DNA from: a virus
Virus record (IMG/VR): IMGVR_UViG_3300043775_000410
Span: 1-64,000 of that record
Direction: 5' to 3' (one strand)
Length of the DNA: 64,000 nucleotides
The notes under the pieces were generated by a model. The model saw only the letters and a list, made by a program, of their open reading frames with translations. It was not told where the DNA came from and ran no database searches. The position numbers and the translations under genes are program-made. Positions 51,915 through 60,635 of the stretch are shown in pieces. How positions within the stretch are numbered: position 1 is the stretch's first letter; every line of letters starts with the position of its first letter.

Positions 51915-53287
51915 AGTGTTTCGTACCAGTCCGCTAATTGTGTAAATGTGTATTTAAAGTCTAGACCACGACGCTGGTCGTATTGCTGATAAAAGTTTTT
52001 AAAGTCACGTTGTAATACTTCACGTGATAGTGCTCCACTATGTGGACTGTTCACAGTCTGTAAGTACTCAATCAATCTAGCCAATTGATTATATTCAGAT
52101 TCGTGTAGTTCACTGTGTGCTGCTTCGCCAAATTGTTGTAGGTCTTCGGCCATTTGTTCACGTATCTCAATAGGCAAGATCAACGGACTTTGGAAACTAG
52201 GGAATCGTAAGATGTTTAGACTAAAGTTAATTGCATCCTTGCCATAAGTGCCTTTAAGTTTTACTATCATCCATAACAAATCAGTAAGGCTTAGTAAGCA
52301 TAGAGCATTGATGGTACACATAACATGTAGGCCTCGCAATTTCTTGCTATCCAATAGATACTGTACATTGCTAACCCATTGATCCCAATCCAAGCCATCA
52401 CGTATATACATTGCATGACGGCCCCACGATTCATTGCTAGTGTACAAATCCAATTCGATACCTTGTGTAGCATCTAATAACCTCTCTAATTTATCTTTCT
52501 CAAATCCTAAATTACTATTGATGGCAAGACGTGTAGTACTTTGTCCTTTATTCTTTTGAAACCATTCTATTAGACGCCAGGTGTATCCTGACATTAAAGG
52601 TTCGCCACCTGTGATGCGCAGTTCTTTTAACGTCTTGTGTAGGTCTGTTTCCCACCATTTGAAGAACGCTTCGACATAAGGATTAACTTCATCGAGCTTA
52701 AACAATTGATTGCTATCATGAGTATGAGTAAAGTGGTTACGTCCATCCGACACCAAATCGGTGTAGGCACCGTTATTCCGAATGTCTTTAACCCAAGTAG
52801 TGCTAAATGCAGGGTTACAGTAGCTACAAGCAAACTGACAAGTGCGGTCAAAGGCGATTTCCAAAGTCCGGAGGTTAACATCTTGATCCGAAGGTAAATT
52901 GTATGCATAGTTTAAATCCTCATCGTTATAAATTACAGTTTTGTACACCCGATCACTAATAGGAGTTGGTACATCAACCCCATCATACTTAGGATCTTTA
53001 TACATGTCTTCAATCTTCCAGCAGTATTCGCATCCGCTAGGACGATCACCTACCTGCATCTGTTTACGCTCTAATTTCTTTTGCGGAGTGTTATGGATAG
53101 CACTAGGATTAGTTTTAATTGCTTCTAGGTCAATAGCATGCGGCAATGGGTGATGACAGCTAGTAGTCTGTCCCGACCCTAACCATATAGTAGCGTTATA
53201 CCATTTAGCCGCGCAGAATGATTCTGACTTAATGTCAATTACTCTACGCTTATATTCTAAATCTGTTTCGTTAGCTATTTTCGGCAT
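51911..53287 (-). CDS. Radical SAM protein, KW subtype
   Basis: 458 residues. Cys150-QFA-Cys154-SY-Cys157 and ITGGEPLM. The N-terminal cysteines are FCAAKW (Cys25), SCHHP (Cys44) and CEYCW (86, 89); single rather than double Cys at the second site sets this subtype apart. Clearly paralogous to the next protein upstream (53271-54665), from the shared IHNT...KKLERKQM...RPSGCEYCW region. Confidence 0.86.
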   Translation of the reverse strand: MPKIANETDLEYKRRVIDIKSESFCAAKWYNATIWLGSGQTTSCHHPLPHAIDLEAIKTNPSAIHNTPQKKLERKQMQVGDRPSGCEYCWKIEDMYKDPKYDGVDVPTPISDRVYKTVIYNDEDLNYAYNLPSDQDVNLRTLEIAFDRTCQFACSYCNPAFSTTWVKDIRNNGAYTDLVSDGRNHFTHTHDSNQLFKLDEVNPYVEAFFKWWETDLHKTLKELRITGGEPLMSGYTWRLIEWFQKNKGQSTTRLAINSNLGFEKDKLERLLDATQGIELDLYTSNESWGRHAMYIRDGLDWDQWVSNVQYLLDSKKLRGLHVMCTINALCLLSLTDLLWMIVKLKGTYGKDAINFSLNILRFPSFQSPLILPIEIREQMAEDLQQFGEAAHSELHESEYNQLARLIEYLQTVNSPHSGALSREVLQRDFKNFYQQYDQRRGLDFKYTFTQLADWYETL

Positions 53288-54665
53288 GGTATTTGCACTC
53301 CTGCCAAAACTCTTTCATTTGTGGGAACGTTTCCAAAAATATTAATCCCCTGCGTTTGTCGTATTCATTGAAGAACTTATAAAAGTCTGCTCTTTGTATT
53401 GTAACATAGTCTGCGGCAAGTTCGCAACCTTGTTTCATCCATTCAACATTACGTTCCATACGTTGTATTTCATAATCTTTAAAGCCTTCGAAGTTATCAG
53501 CTGTTTCGTCTGCTTGATTTGCTCGCATAAAGGTAACAACATCTTCCAATATGTGGACATAGCTTGCTGGTAGTATTTGTAAACTTTGATATGTTGGACT
53601 GCGTAACAAGGGTGTATCAAACCATACACGTTGATAGGTTGAACTGTATTTTTTACGCATCTCTAATATTGATTCAAGTAATTGCTTTAGTCCCAGTATG
53701 TTTAAATTATTCATTGTGATAATAAACGTTAGACTATTGCGATAAGGAATGTCAGTTAGAAATTGATGCGCATAAGACATGCATCTAAAATAATGTAGTC
53801 CGTCGCGAATATATTCTGCATGCTCGCTGTTACCTGTGTCTAGGCTAACATACTGCATAAAGTGTTCAATGCGTTCACCTTCACATAGTTGCTTAACTTT
53901 ATCTATGTATTTCTTAAACAGGTTACTATCTACACTAAAGTTACTAGTTACATCAACATGTAAATCACTCTTAGGCAGGGCAAGTATGTAGTCAAACACA
54001 CGATGTGTATTCTTATCCATTAACGGCTCGCCACCAGTCATACGGAAGTGTTTTAAACTGCCGTATAAGTCCGGCCACCAACGCCAAAATGCTTCTACAT
54101 AGGGATTTTCCGCACGTACAGGAATTGGCTTACGTCTGCCTTCAAAGTGTTCAGGCGCATTGTGCGGTACACTAGTTGGATAAGCACCCCAACGATCAAT
54201 GTCTTTGCCCCATTCTGTTGAGTACTGTGGACTGCAATAGCTACAGGCTAGATTACAGCCGTGACTAAAGTTTACTTCTACGTAACTTGGTACAACGTCT
54301 TGGTCCCACGGTGCATTTACTATAGTTTCGTAGTGTTCAGCTGCCCATGGCTCACCACTACGATAGTGTCTATCGCTTAATTGTTTGTTATCTTCTGCTG
54401 ACCAACAATAACTACATTCACTAGGACGTTGCTGTTCTAACATCAGCTTACGCTGTTGTTTTTTATGTGCTGTGTTATGTAGTGCGCCAGGATTGAACAG
54501 CAACGGCGCACTATCAATTTCGTGCAATGGTGGATGATAGCAACTGTTGGTTAGCCCAGTTGGCAAGTGTAGACTTACCTGTTGCCATTTAGCCAAGCAG
54601 AGTGCAGGACCTAATTTGTCCTTCATTTCTTCTGCTGTTGACATAAAGTCGCTTTTAGTTTTCAT
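53271..54665 (-). CDS. Radical SAM protein, KW subtype, second copy
   Basis: 464 residues. Cys137-NLA-Cys141-SY-Cys144 and MTGGEPLMD. N-terminal LCLAKW (Cys23), SCYHP (Cys42) and CSYCW (84, 87) match the paralogue at 51911. Tandem duplication followed by divergence is likely. Overlaps both neighbours. Confidence 0.86.
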   Translation of the reverse strand: MKTKSDFMSTAEEMKDKLGPALCLAKWQQVSLHLPTGLTNSCYHPPLHEIDSAPLLFNPGALHNTAHKKQQRKLMLEQQRPSECSYCWSAEDNKQLSDRHYRSGEPWAAEHYETIVNAPWDQDVVPSYVEVNFSHGCNLACSYCSPQYSTEWGKDIDRWGAYPTSVPHNAPEHFEGRRKPIPVRAENPYVEAFWRWWPDLYGSLKHFRMTGGEPLMDKNTHRVFDYILALPKSDLHVDVTSNFSVDSNLFKKYIDKVKQLCEGERIEHFMQYVSLDTGNSEHAEYIRDGLHYFRCMSYAHQFLTDIPYRNSLTFIITMNNLNILGLKQLLESILEMRKKYSSTYQRVWFDTPLLRSPTYQSLQILPASYVHILEDVVTFMRANQADETADNFEGFKDYEIQRMERNVEWMKQGCELAADYVTIQRADFYKFFNEYDKRRGLIFLETFPQMKEFWQECKYHAENS

Positions 54666-55620
54666 AATGCGGAATGATTCTTGTAACCTGTTTGTTATAT
54701 TGTTGAGCTATTAATAACTGACGATTATATTCTATAGTGTGTTGCATTTTAATATTTAACTCTACCAACTCTGCTGTTGATAATTTTGCTAAACGATCAA
54801 TTAATTCTAAGATAGCAAGGTATCGTGCTTTACCATCTGCGTTATCATATAGCTCGGGCCAATATTCATCAAACGTTTTAAATCCTATTTGTTTTAAATA
54901 GCCAAGATAAAATTTAGATGCCATAACAATAAAAGGTTTTCTACATAATATTGCACGTGCAATCTTTTCAGTAGGATAAAATGTATTACCTAAAGTCGTA
55001 GCTTCAACTACAATATCTACAAAAATATTTTTGTATAGATTATTAAGATCACTATTGTAATCATAACTACCAGTGGTGTACTCGTATGCAGGTATAGGTT
55101 GAAAATATTGTTCTTTATTTTGTACTAACTGATCTAATTTAGCTGCGCCAGTTGTATCCCAGGCAAATAGTTTTTGTATATCAACTAACTTGCGTGTGTC
55201 TTCACTGTCTGTGTTAAATCTTAATTGTAATAAACTTTTGTCATTATAATGTTGCGCTAAATGGCCTGCAATGCCAACCCGAGGTGCACTAGGTCTTCCG
55301 TAAAAACATCCAAATATTTTTGTTTGATTCCACGTATAGTCATTCGATGTTTTAAATTTTCTAGATTGTTTTAACCAATATGCCCAATTAATAACAATTC
55401 TATATCTATCGTGGCATTCAACAGCATTGGCAGTTACAATAGTAACTGAAGTAAATGTAAATAAATCGAGTATTGCATACACTCCACAAAATTGCAAGCA
55501 ATGTGATTCTTGATTTACAATTAACTTAATATCTGTATGTTCGTGATCACGGCAGAATTTAATAAATGGAGTAATATTGTGCAGCTGATCATTTTCTAAT
55601 TGTAGTGTATACGTATTCAT
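54655..55620 (-). CDS. Glycosyltransferase-like protein, 321 aa
   Basis: The frame opens at 55650, but the ATG at 55620 makes an ATGA junction with the upstream gene. The C-terminal part (GNTFYPTEKIARAILCRKPFIV, split after KI, then KQIGFKTFDEYWPE) has the TEK...A...P layout seen in GT10-like and related transferases. The donor and acceptor are unknown. The N-terminal half is not recognised. Confidence 0.5.
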   Translation of the reverse strand: MNTYTLQLENDQLHNITPFIKFCRDHEHTDIKLIVNQESHCLQFCGVYAILDLFTFTSVTIVTANAVECHDRYRIVINWAYWLKQSRKFKTSNDYTWNQTKIFGCFYGRPSAPRVGIAGHLAQHYNDKSLLQLRFNTDSEDTRKLVDIQKLFAWDTTGAAKLDQLVQNKEQYFQPIPAYEYTTGSYDYNSDLNNLYKNIFVDIVVEATTLGNTFYPTEKIARAILCRKPFIVMASKFYLGYLKQIGFKTFDEYWPELYDNADGKARYLAILELIDRLAKLSTAELVELNIKMQHTIEYNRQLLIAQQYNKQVTRIIPHYEN

Positions 55621-56489
55621 TGCAGTTGCTCTAATAGATAATCGGCCCATACTCGATGACCTTCAGCAAGTGGATGATTAATTCCTCTAAAATAACAGGA
55701 GTCTGATACTAATTGTTTTCGTGTCATTGCCAAATCGGTTAGGCTACACATCCATTGCAATAATAAGGTTCGATCTATATCTGGTTTAAATCCAGTAATG
55801 ATTCCGGGCAGTTTTTCCAATACCCAATGCGACATAATATAACATTGACCGAGATATTCCTGATTAATTATTTGTTCGCTGTATACTTGTAACCAACTTT
55901 TAGGTAAGATTGTTATAGCTGGATTCATGCCAATAGGATCAACAAAGTTAGTACCCACTATTACTTTAACGTGTTGATATTTTGCAGCTAATTCAACTAT
56001 TGAATCCTGTTGTAGTCCATTATGATATTTTATAATAGAATCAAACTTATCAACTGAATCAAATGTTTGGTTACTGAACCACGTGACATAATCGTTGTGT
56101 TTGTCAAACGGTCCATCAAATGTTCGACATGCTTCAGTAAATGTGCATATGATTATAATATTAGTATAATCTAATTGCGGAATAAGTGTGTCTAATTCTG
56201 TTATTTTATTAATTATATATAAATTACAAGTACCACTCTGCCCTAGGCTTAAGAAGTCAGCACCTAATTTAGTTGCAACGATGTTTCCATACATCTTGTC
56301 TAATCTTTCCTGAGACATTGCATAATCATCTAGGCAAATATCGGCACCAAATGTCCAGCTATCACCGATGGTAACCACTAATGTATTTGAATTTCGATCA
56401 ATGAAATTATATGGATAAACAGGATAAGTTCGCCAAACTTCTGGGATATAAGAAAAATAATTATTTAAATTATCATTGCTTAACTTCAT
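55617..56489 (-). CDS. SGNH/GDSL-hydrolase-like protein
   Basis: 290 residues. TIGDSWTFGADI is block I; LGQSGTCNLYI gives Gly/Asn; INHPLAEGHRVWAD gives His (HPxxxGH). No signal peptide. ATGA overlaps on both sides. Fifth member of this group in the window. Confidence 0.65.
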   Translation of the reverse strand: MKLSNDNLNNYFSYIPEVWRTYPVYPYNFIDRNSNTLVVTIGDSWTFGADICLDDYAMSQERLDKMYGNIVATKLGADFLSLGQSGTCNLYIINKITELDTLIPQLDYTNIIIICTFTEACRTFDGPFDKHNDYVTWFSNQTFDSVDKFDSIIKYHNGLQQDSIVELAAKYQHVKVIVGTNFVDPIGMNPAITILPKSWLQVYSEQIINQEYLGQCYIMSHWVLEKLPGIITGFKPDIDRTLLLQWMCSLTDLAMTRKQLVSDSCYFRGINHPLAEGHRVWADYLLEQLQ

Positions 56490-57382
56490 TCACGCACCAT
56501 TGGCCCACGGTTTTTAAACACACTTTTGTAGTGATGTTTAAAGAATCTACTTTGGTCTGCTGTAAAATGCGGAGCAGGTAGGCCTAATTTTACGCTTAAT
56601 GTATGTGACATTTCACTGCATTCTTCTACTAGGTTTAAGACTTTGTTTTGATCCCATATACGATTTAGCGCATCAAAGTCCTGCACTTCTCTATAATCCC
56701 AACCTGTAACCATTGTCATGTATGTGCCTAGTTTAGCACCGTACATGGCCCAGTCACCATTCTCTACATCCATGCCTACATTGTGCCATATGCTTAAATG
56801 ATCATAGTTGCGATTGTGTACTCGTCGTTCAAACTCTTGCAGGCTTGGTTTAGTACCGCGGTCTAAACACATCTTAACACCTTCTCTAAAGCCGGCTCGC
56901 CATGCTTGGTATGGGCTTTGATTTGGATATGTTGTACTGTAGCAATCATTCATTGCCCAATAGCGCGAGTCAAAGCAAAACTCAACTGCGGTATCATCTG
57001 CGCCATCGCTGGCTTCGTGTGTGCGCATATTGTTAATAAAGTCCTTGGTCCAGCAACTCATACCGCCATTGCCATACATAAGTCCGTTGATGTGATTACG
57101 TGCTTTCCAACGAAACACTACATCTCGATTAGTGTCATCTAGTGTAAGCTGTAGGTTAAAGAACTCTGGGTCAGGTAAGTTATCACCATCTATTAACACA
57201 AAGCGTTCAGTGTCACTTGCGGCGGCCGCAGCTTTGTGTGCTGTGTCACTGCCTTTTACTCCATCTACTCGTTTAGCCCAGGGCACCATGTTTTGAATCT
57301 TGATCCAAAACTCTTCTTTTTTAGGTTCATCGTAACTTAGGTAGATGCAGTCTAAATCTGCTATATCAACGATTTGTGTCAT
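56486..57382 (-). CDS. GT-A-like glycosyltransferase, 298 aa
   Basis: CIYLSYDEPKKEEFW, then AKRVDGVKGSDTAHKAAAAA and VLIDGDNLPDPEFF: the DGDN is a DxD-type metal/nucleotide-sugar site. NQSPYQAWRAGFREGVKM matches the C-terminal part of the 802-residue protein at 39765, so they are paralogues. Cytoplasmic, acceptor unknown. Confidence 0.65.
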   Translation of the reverse strand: MTQIVDIADLDCIYLSYDEPKKEEFWIKIQNMVPWAKRVDGVKGSDTAHKAAAAASDTERFVLIDGDNLPDPEFFNLQLTLDDTNRDVVFRWKARNHINGLMYGNGGMSCWTKDFINNMRTHEASDGADDTAVEFCFDSRYWAMNDCYSTTYPNQSPYQAWRAGFREGVKMCLDRGTKPSLQEFERRVHNRNYDHLSIWHNVGMDVENGDWAMYGAKLGTYMTMVTGWDYREVQDFDALNRIWDQNKVLNLVEECSEMSHTLSVKLGLPAPHFTADQSRFFKHHYKSVFKNRGPMVRE

Positions 57383-57716
57383 AGTATTCTATATCCTGAT
57401 AGGTGTCAGTTGATTCTATTATTAATCCTGCATGGTTCTTTACTGTAGCGTAGCCTATGGTGCTACTAGTTAATTGTACACGATAACCCGGGTTGAGGTC
57501 AATCTTTTTCAGCCGACCTTCATTGATCGTATAGCGGAAATAATTATCATATTCATCTTGACTAACAACAACATACTGCGTATCCGCTGGATGATTTTGC
57601 ATGGTACACATTGTAATGATTCCAAGTTCATCATAGTGTAATCTATATTCTTTAACTTCTTCTACAATGGGTTTGATCATTGCCAGTGCTTTTTCAAATT
57701 CACTTAAAGAGTTCAT
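57366..57716 (-). CDS. Conserved phage protein, 116 aa
   Basis: Two ATGs lie at 57722 and 57716. The AAGGAG upstream stands 7 bases before 57716 but only 1 base before 57722, so 57716 is chosen. The sequence has YRLHYDELGIITMCTMQNHP and YDNYFRYTINEGRLKKID, a beta-rich domain I associate with marine T4-like phages. Function unknown. Confidence 0.65.
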   Translation of the reverse strand: MNSLSEFEKALAMIKPIVEEVKEYRLHYDELGIITMCTMQNHPADTQYVVVSQDEYDNYFRYTINEGRLKKIDLNPGYRVQLTSSTIGYATVKNHAGLIIESTDTYQDIEYYDTNR

Positions 57717-58557
57717 GTTCATACTCCTTGACTAATTCATCTGTTACCCAAGACTTTTCATGATAGTGAATAGGATGATATTGATTGGTGTTAGCAATAC
57801 GTATCATTGGCAAGTCTGTTTCGCATACAACTAACTCAGGCCAGGGTGTACTAGTCCATGCGTTAATTGCTGGCTTCATGTGTACAAAATTAATAAAATC
57901 TAAGCTGGGTAGTGTGCAATCTTCTACACCAAGTAACTTTGCAGCCAGAGCATAAACAACATCGGTAGTAGGATTATCATCACGACAGTTGAGTAATACA
58001 TTGTCACGTAAATAGGCCCAATTTTTAAATATTTGTTCTGCTAACATAAAGAATTCAGTAGCTTCACGTGTGTATCTAAAATACATTAATCCATTGTAAG
58101 TGTCAGGCAATTCGTTATCGTCAAATAACTTTCTGTACTCACGCGATGCGCTTAACTCTTGCTGATAATCTCTACAGCCTGTGCTTAGTACAACATTCTT
58201 TAATCTAAAAGCAGTCCACCAATGTGCAATACTTCTAGTGAATACAATGTCGCTTTCAAGTTTAATTGTTTCTTTGAATGGTGTGAGATAAAATGCCTGC
58301 CATTCATTGCTTAACTTCCAAGTTTCATCTTGAGCTAGGTCATTGTCAATAGTAACAACATAATCAAACACTCGGTGGTGTTGTTCTGTAACTTGCTCTA
58401 GTGTATGTTTATCAACTGCTACTGCGTATAAACTATCGGGCATGGTCAGTTTAATACTCATTGCTTGTACGTAAGCAAGCTGTAAGTAATCAACCTCTGT
58501 GGTATTCTGCGCAATGGTCATAAAGCCCTGCTGTGCTTGATGTGGTGTTATGCGCAT
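57700..58557 (-). CDS. GT8-like glycosyltransferase candidate, 285 aa
   Basis: Begins with a QLAYVQAMSIKLTMPDSLYAVAV strand-helix unit and has TPFKETIKLESDIVF where a DxD would be (ESD here). LPDTYNGLMYFRYTREATEF fits the mid-domain of GT8/GT-A proteins. The neighbour at 58548 keeps the true DSD motif, so this copy may be altered in metal binding. Overlaps both neighbours. Confidence 0.6.
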   Translation of the reverse strand: MRITPHQAQQGFMTIAQNTTEVDYLQLAYVQAMSIKLTMPDSLYAVAVDKHTLEQVTEQHHRVFDYVVTIDNDLAQDETWKLSNEWQAFYLTPFKETIKLESDIVFTRSIAHWWTAFRLKNVVLSTGCRDYQQELSASREYRKLFDDNELPDTYNGLMYFRYTREATEFFMLAEQIFKNWAYLRDNVLLNCRDDNPTTDVVYALAAKLLGVEDCTLPSLDFINFVHMKPAINAWTSTPWPELVVCETDLPMIRIANTNQYHPIHYHEKSWVTDELVKEYEHELFK

Positions 58558-59324
58558 ACTGTATCCACTAGCCGATCGAAGTCTGTACTTAATAAGTAAT
58601 CTTTATCCATTACGTGTATGTTTTGCTTGGCAATGACATGTGCAGAATTTTCTTCGCGTATAATCATCTTTTCGCCTGTTATTTCGATGTTTTTAATTAG
58701 TTTATCCAAGGTTAACATGGTAAAAGGTATACTTTGTGTGGTGTTAGTAGTGTACCCATTAATAATGTTGTTGGCAATAGCAAACGCATAATCATTGCGG
58801 AAATTGCGTTCTCTTAAGTGATATAGTTTTTGATAGTAAGCATAGTTACGTTCAATTCGACCTACTAGATCAAATAACATTTGTGTTTTATCTGTACGCT
58901 TAAATGTTACAGCAGTGGCCCACACATAATCTAAACTTAACTGACCCATGTTGCCCGACATTGACTGTTGAGGGCTTTGATTGTTATGCATTAACTTATA
59001 ATCGACAGTGGTTTCGAGTATGGTTAATAAACTTGTATCTAACTGTAGATAGTCACTGTCGAGTAAGATAGTTTCATCATAGGGGCTAAGTTCATATGCA
59101 CGATATCTACCACCATTCTTCCATTCTGTGCCGCCAGCATAGCCAGTGCGATAGTTACTTAAACTAGGTACGCCTGTATCTGTGATAATGGTAGTGGGTA
59201 AGTTTAACGTATGTTTAATTAGTCGTGCGGCCTGCTCAGCGATTCGAACATAATCAACTGTGGCAGTGTTAACAGCAAATAGTACAACACCTTTAGACTT
59301 TGCGGGCACGTTTAATTTCGTCAT
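58548..59324 (-). CDS. GT-A-like glycosyltransferase, 258 aa
   Basis: KGVVLFAVNTATVDYVRIAEQAA, then LNLPTTIITDT and SPYDETILLDSDYLQL: the DSD is a DxD site. Related to the preceding protein at 57700 by the (S/T)P(Y/F)xETIxLxSD segment. Acts on a nucleotide sugar in the cytoplasm; acceptor unknown. Confidence 0.65.
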   Translation of the reverse strand: MTKLNVPAKSKGVVLFAVNTATVDYVRIAEQAARLIKHTLNLPTTIITDTGVPSLSNYRTGYAGGTEWKNGGRYRAYELSPYDETILLDSDYLQLDTSLLTILETTVDYKLMHNNQSPQQSMSGNMGQLSLDYVWATAVTFKRTDKTQMLFDLVGRIERNYAYYQKLYHLRERNFRNDYAFAIANNIINGYTTNTTQSIPFTMLTLDKLIKNIEITGEKMIIREENSAHVIAKQNIHVMDKDYLLSTDFDRLVDTVCA

Positions 59325-59610
59325 ATTGAATATGCCATGCGTTCATTACTCGTTGATAGTGTTGCCGACACAATTCTAAAAATGCTAGTCGTTGTATTTC
59401 TATAGGATTTTCGTAGGTATCTTCAAGATATAGTGTATCAGCAGTCCAAGTTGATAGGAATGCTATAAGTTCCGGTGTTACTTTAAAGAGTCCATTGTTA
59501 TACGGTACATGCAAATCCGTTTGTATTTTTTCTTTAAGTATGCGTTTGTTGGTTTGATAATCCGTTGCTTGTTTAATTTGAGCAACTAGTTGAGTAATTT
59601 CTGTTGTCAT
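59293..59610 (-). CDS. Small helical protein, 105 aa; first gene of the 20-kb operon
   Basis: The frame is open from 59643, but that start lies inside the palindrome region. The ATG at 59610, about 40 bases after the expected transcript start, is preferred. Helical throughout, no motif. Overlaps the next gene by 32 bases. Confidence 0.55.
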   Translation of the reverse strand: MTTEITQLVAQIKQATDYQTNKRILKEKIQTDLHVPYNNGLFKVTPELIAFLSTWTADTLYLEDTYENPIEIQRLAFLELCRQHYQRVMNAWHIQYDEIKRARKV

Positions 59611-59630
59611 AATAGTAATTAGCCATAAAA

Positions 59631-59657
59631 ATAGGTAAGTCAAAATAACTTACCTAT
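59631..59657. promoter_or_regulatory. Perfect palindrome on the operon start region (operator or terminator)
   Basis: ATAGGTAAGT (59631-59640), 7-base centre, ACTTACCTAT (59648-59657). It begins right after the -10 box of the minus-strand promoter, so it covers the transcript start. Read on the minus strand it is followed by TTTTTA and could also terminate transcripts from the structural gene upstream. Both roles are inferred. Confidence 0.6.
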
Positions 59658-59686
59658 AGTATAAGACATTTAGATTAGTTTGTCAA
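59658..59686 (-). promoter_or_regulatory. Sigma70-type promoter for the 20-kb minus-strand operon
   Basis: Reading the minus strand: perfect TTGACA (59686-59681), 17-base spacer, TATACT (59663-59658). It lies between the structural genes and the glycan/radical-SAM operon. It is the only promoter I find for the 20 genes downstream. Confidence 0.8.
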
Positions 59687-60625
59687 CTATGAAATAGTCG
59701 GTGTGCCCCAAGCATTTGTTAAGTATGTTGATTCTGGGAATACAATATCGACTGCCATTCTGTAGGTTAAACTTAATGTATCATCCCAAGTTTTGTCAGC
59801 AACAGTGAACACAGTGCGGAAAACTACATTTAATCCGTTTGAGCCGTTAGTAGTATCACTACTGCTTGTATACACTTGTAAATACCCAGTGCTTGCTGTG
59901 TAACTTGCTGTAGTATCAGTTACTTGCACTATAGTAGCCGGTGTGTTAAGTACGTTAGTTCTATAACCAAGTGCTGTATTGTTGGTATTTAAGGTAATGC
60001 CAGAGCCAGTTCTGCCGGTATTTGATGTATTTTTAAACCCAACTCCGCCTAAGCCAGTTACTAATCTAGCAAAACTGTTTTCTGCTCCACTATCAGCTGA
60101 GTTAACTGTACTTAATCTTAAATTTAATTGTCCACCTGCATTAAAGAAGTAACGTGCCTGATTAGCACTAGCAAATGTTACTGTACGGTCTACAGTATAA
60201 CTACTTAAACCAGTTGTACTAGATACTGTTACATCAAAGTTAGCACCAGTAGTTGTAGCACCTTGGGCATTATATAGTGCCGCATTTGTATTGATTGTTG
60301 TTACTGCTGTATTGACATTAGCAAAATATGTAATAGTTTGCCCAGCTGTATAATTACCGCTTAATAATGCGCCGGCTCCGCTTTGATGGCCTAATGCACC
60401 ATTGAGCAATGTTAATAGTCCACTCCATTGTGTTGCTGTTACAGTTGCGGCACCTGCTACTGTATTAATAGCAGTAATAGTTTGGCCGTATCCTACTGCA
60501 CCTGATCCGACTCCCATAACATAAGCAATGTTTTTAGTAACTGCTGTATATGTTCCTTGAGTTCCGCCCCAGGCTAAGTTGTTATAGTCTGTTGCCGAAA
60601 TTACTCCACCTGATGCGTATGCCAT
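59687..60625 (-). CDS. Phage structural (fibre/baseplate-like) protein, 312 aa
   Basis: Opens with ASGGVISATDYNNLAW, a start common in tail-fibre and baseplate-associated proteins of T4-like marine phages (TxxDYNxL). The rest is Gly/Ser/Thr/Ala-rich beta sequence without Cys or Lys-rich regions. AAGGAA upstream. The stop lies at the edge of the operon promoter. Confidence 0.65.
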   Translation of the reverse strand: MAYASGGVISATDYNNLAWGGTQGTYTAVTKNIAYVMGVGSGAVGYGQTITAINTVAGAATVTATQWSGLLTLLNGALGHQSGAGALLSGNYTAGQTITYFANVNTAVTTINTNAALYNAQGATTTGANFDVTVSSTTGLSSYTVDRTVTFASANQARYFFNAGGQLNLRLSTVNSADSGAENSFARLVTGLGGVGFKNTSNTGRTGSGITLNTNNTALGYRTNVLNTPATIVQVTDTTASYTASTGYLQVYTSSSDTTNGSNGLNVVFRTVFTVADKTWDDTLSLTYRMAVDIVFPESTYLTNAWGTPTIS

Positions 60626-60635
60626 TCTTAATTCC

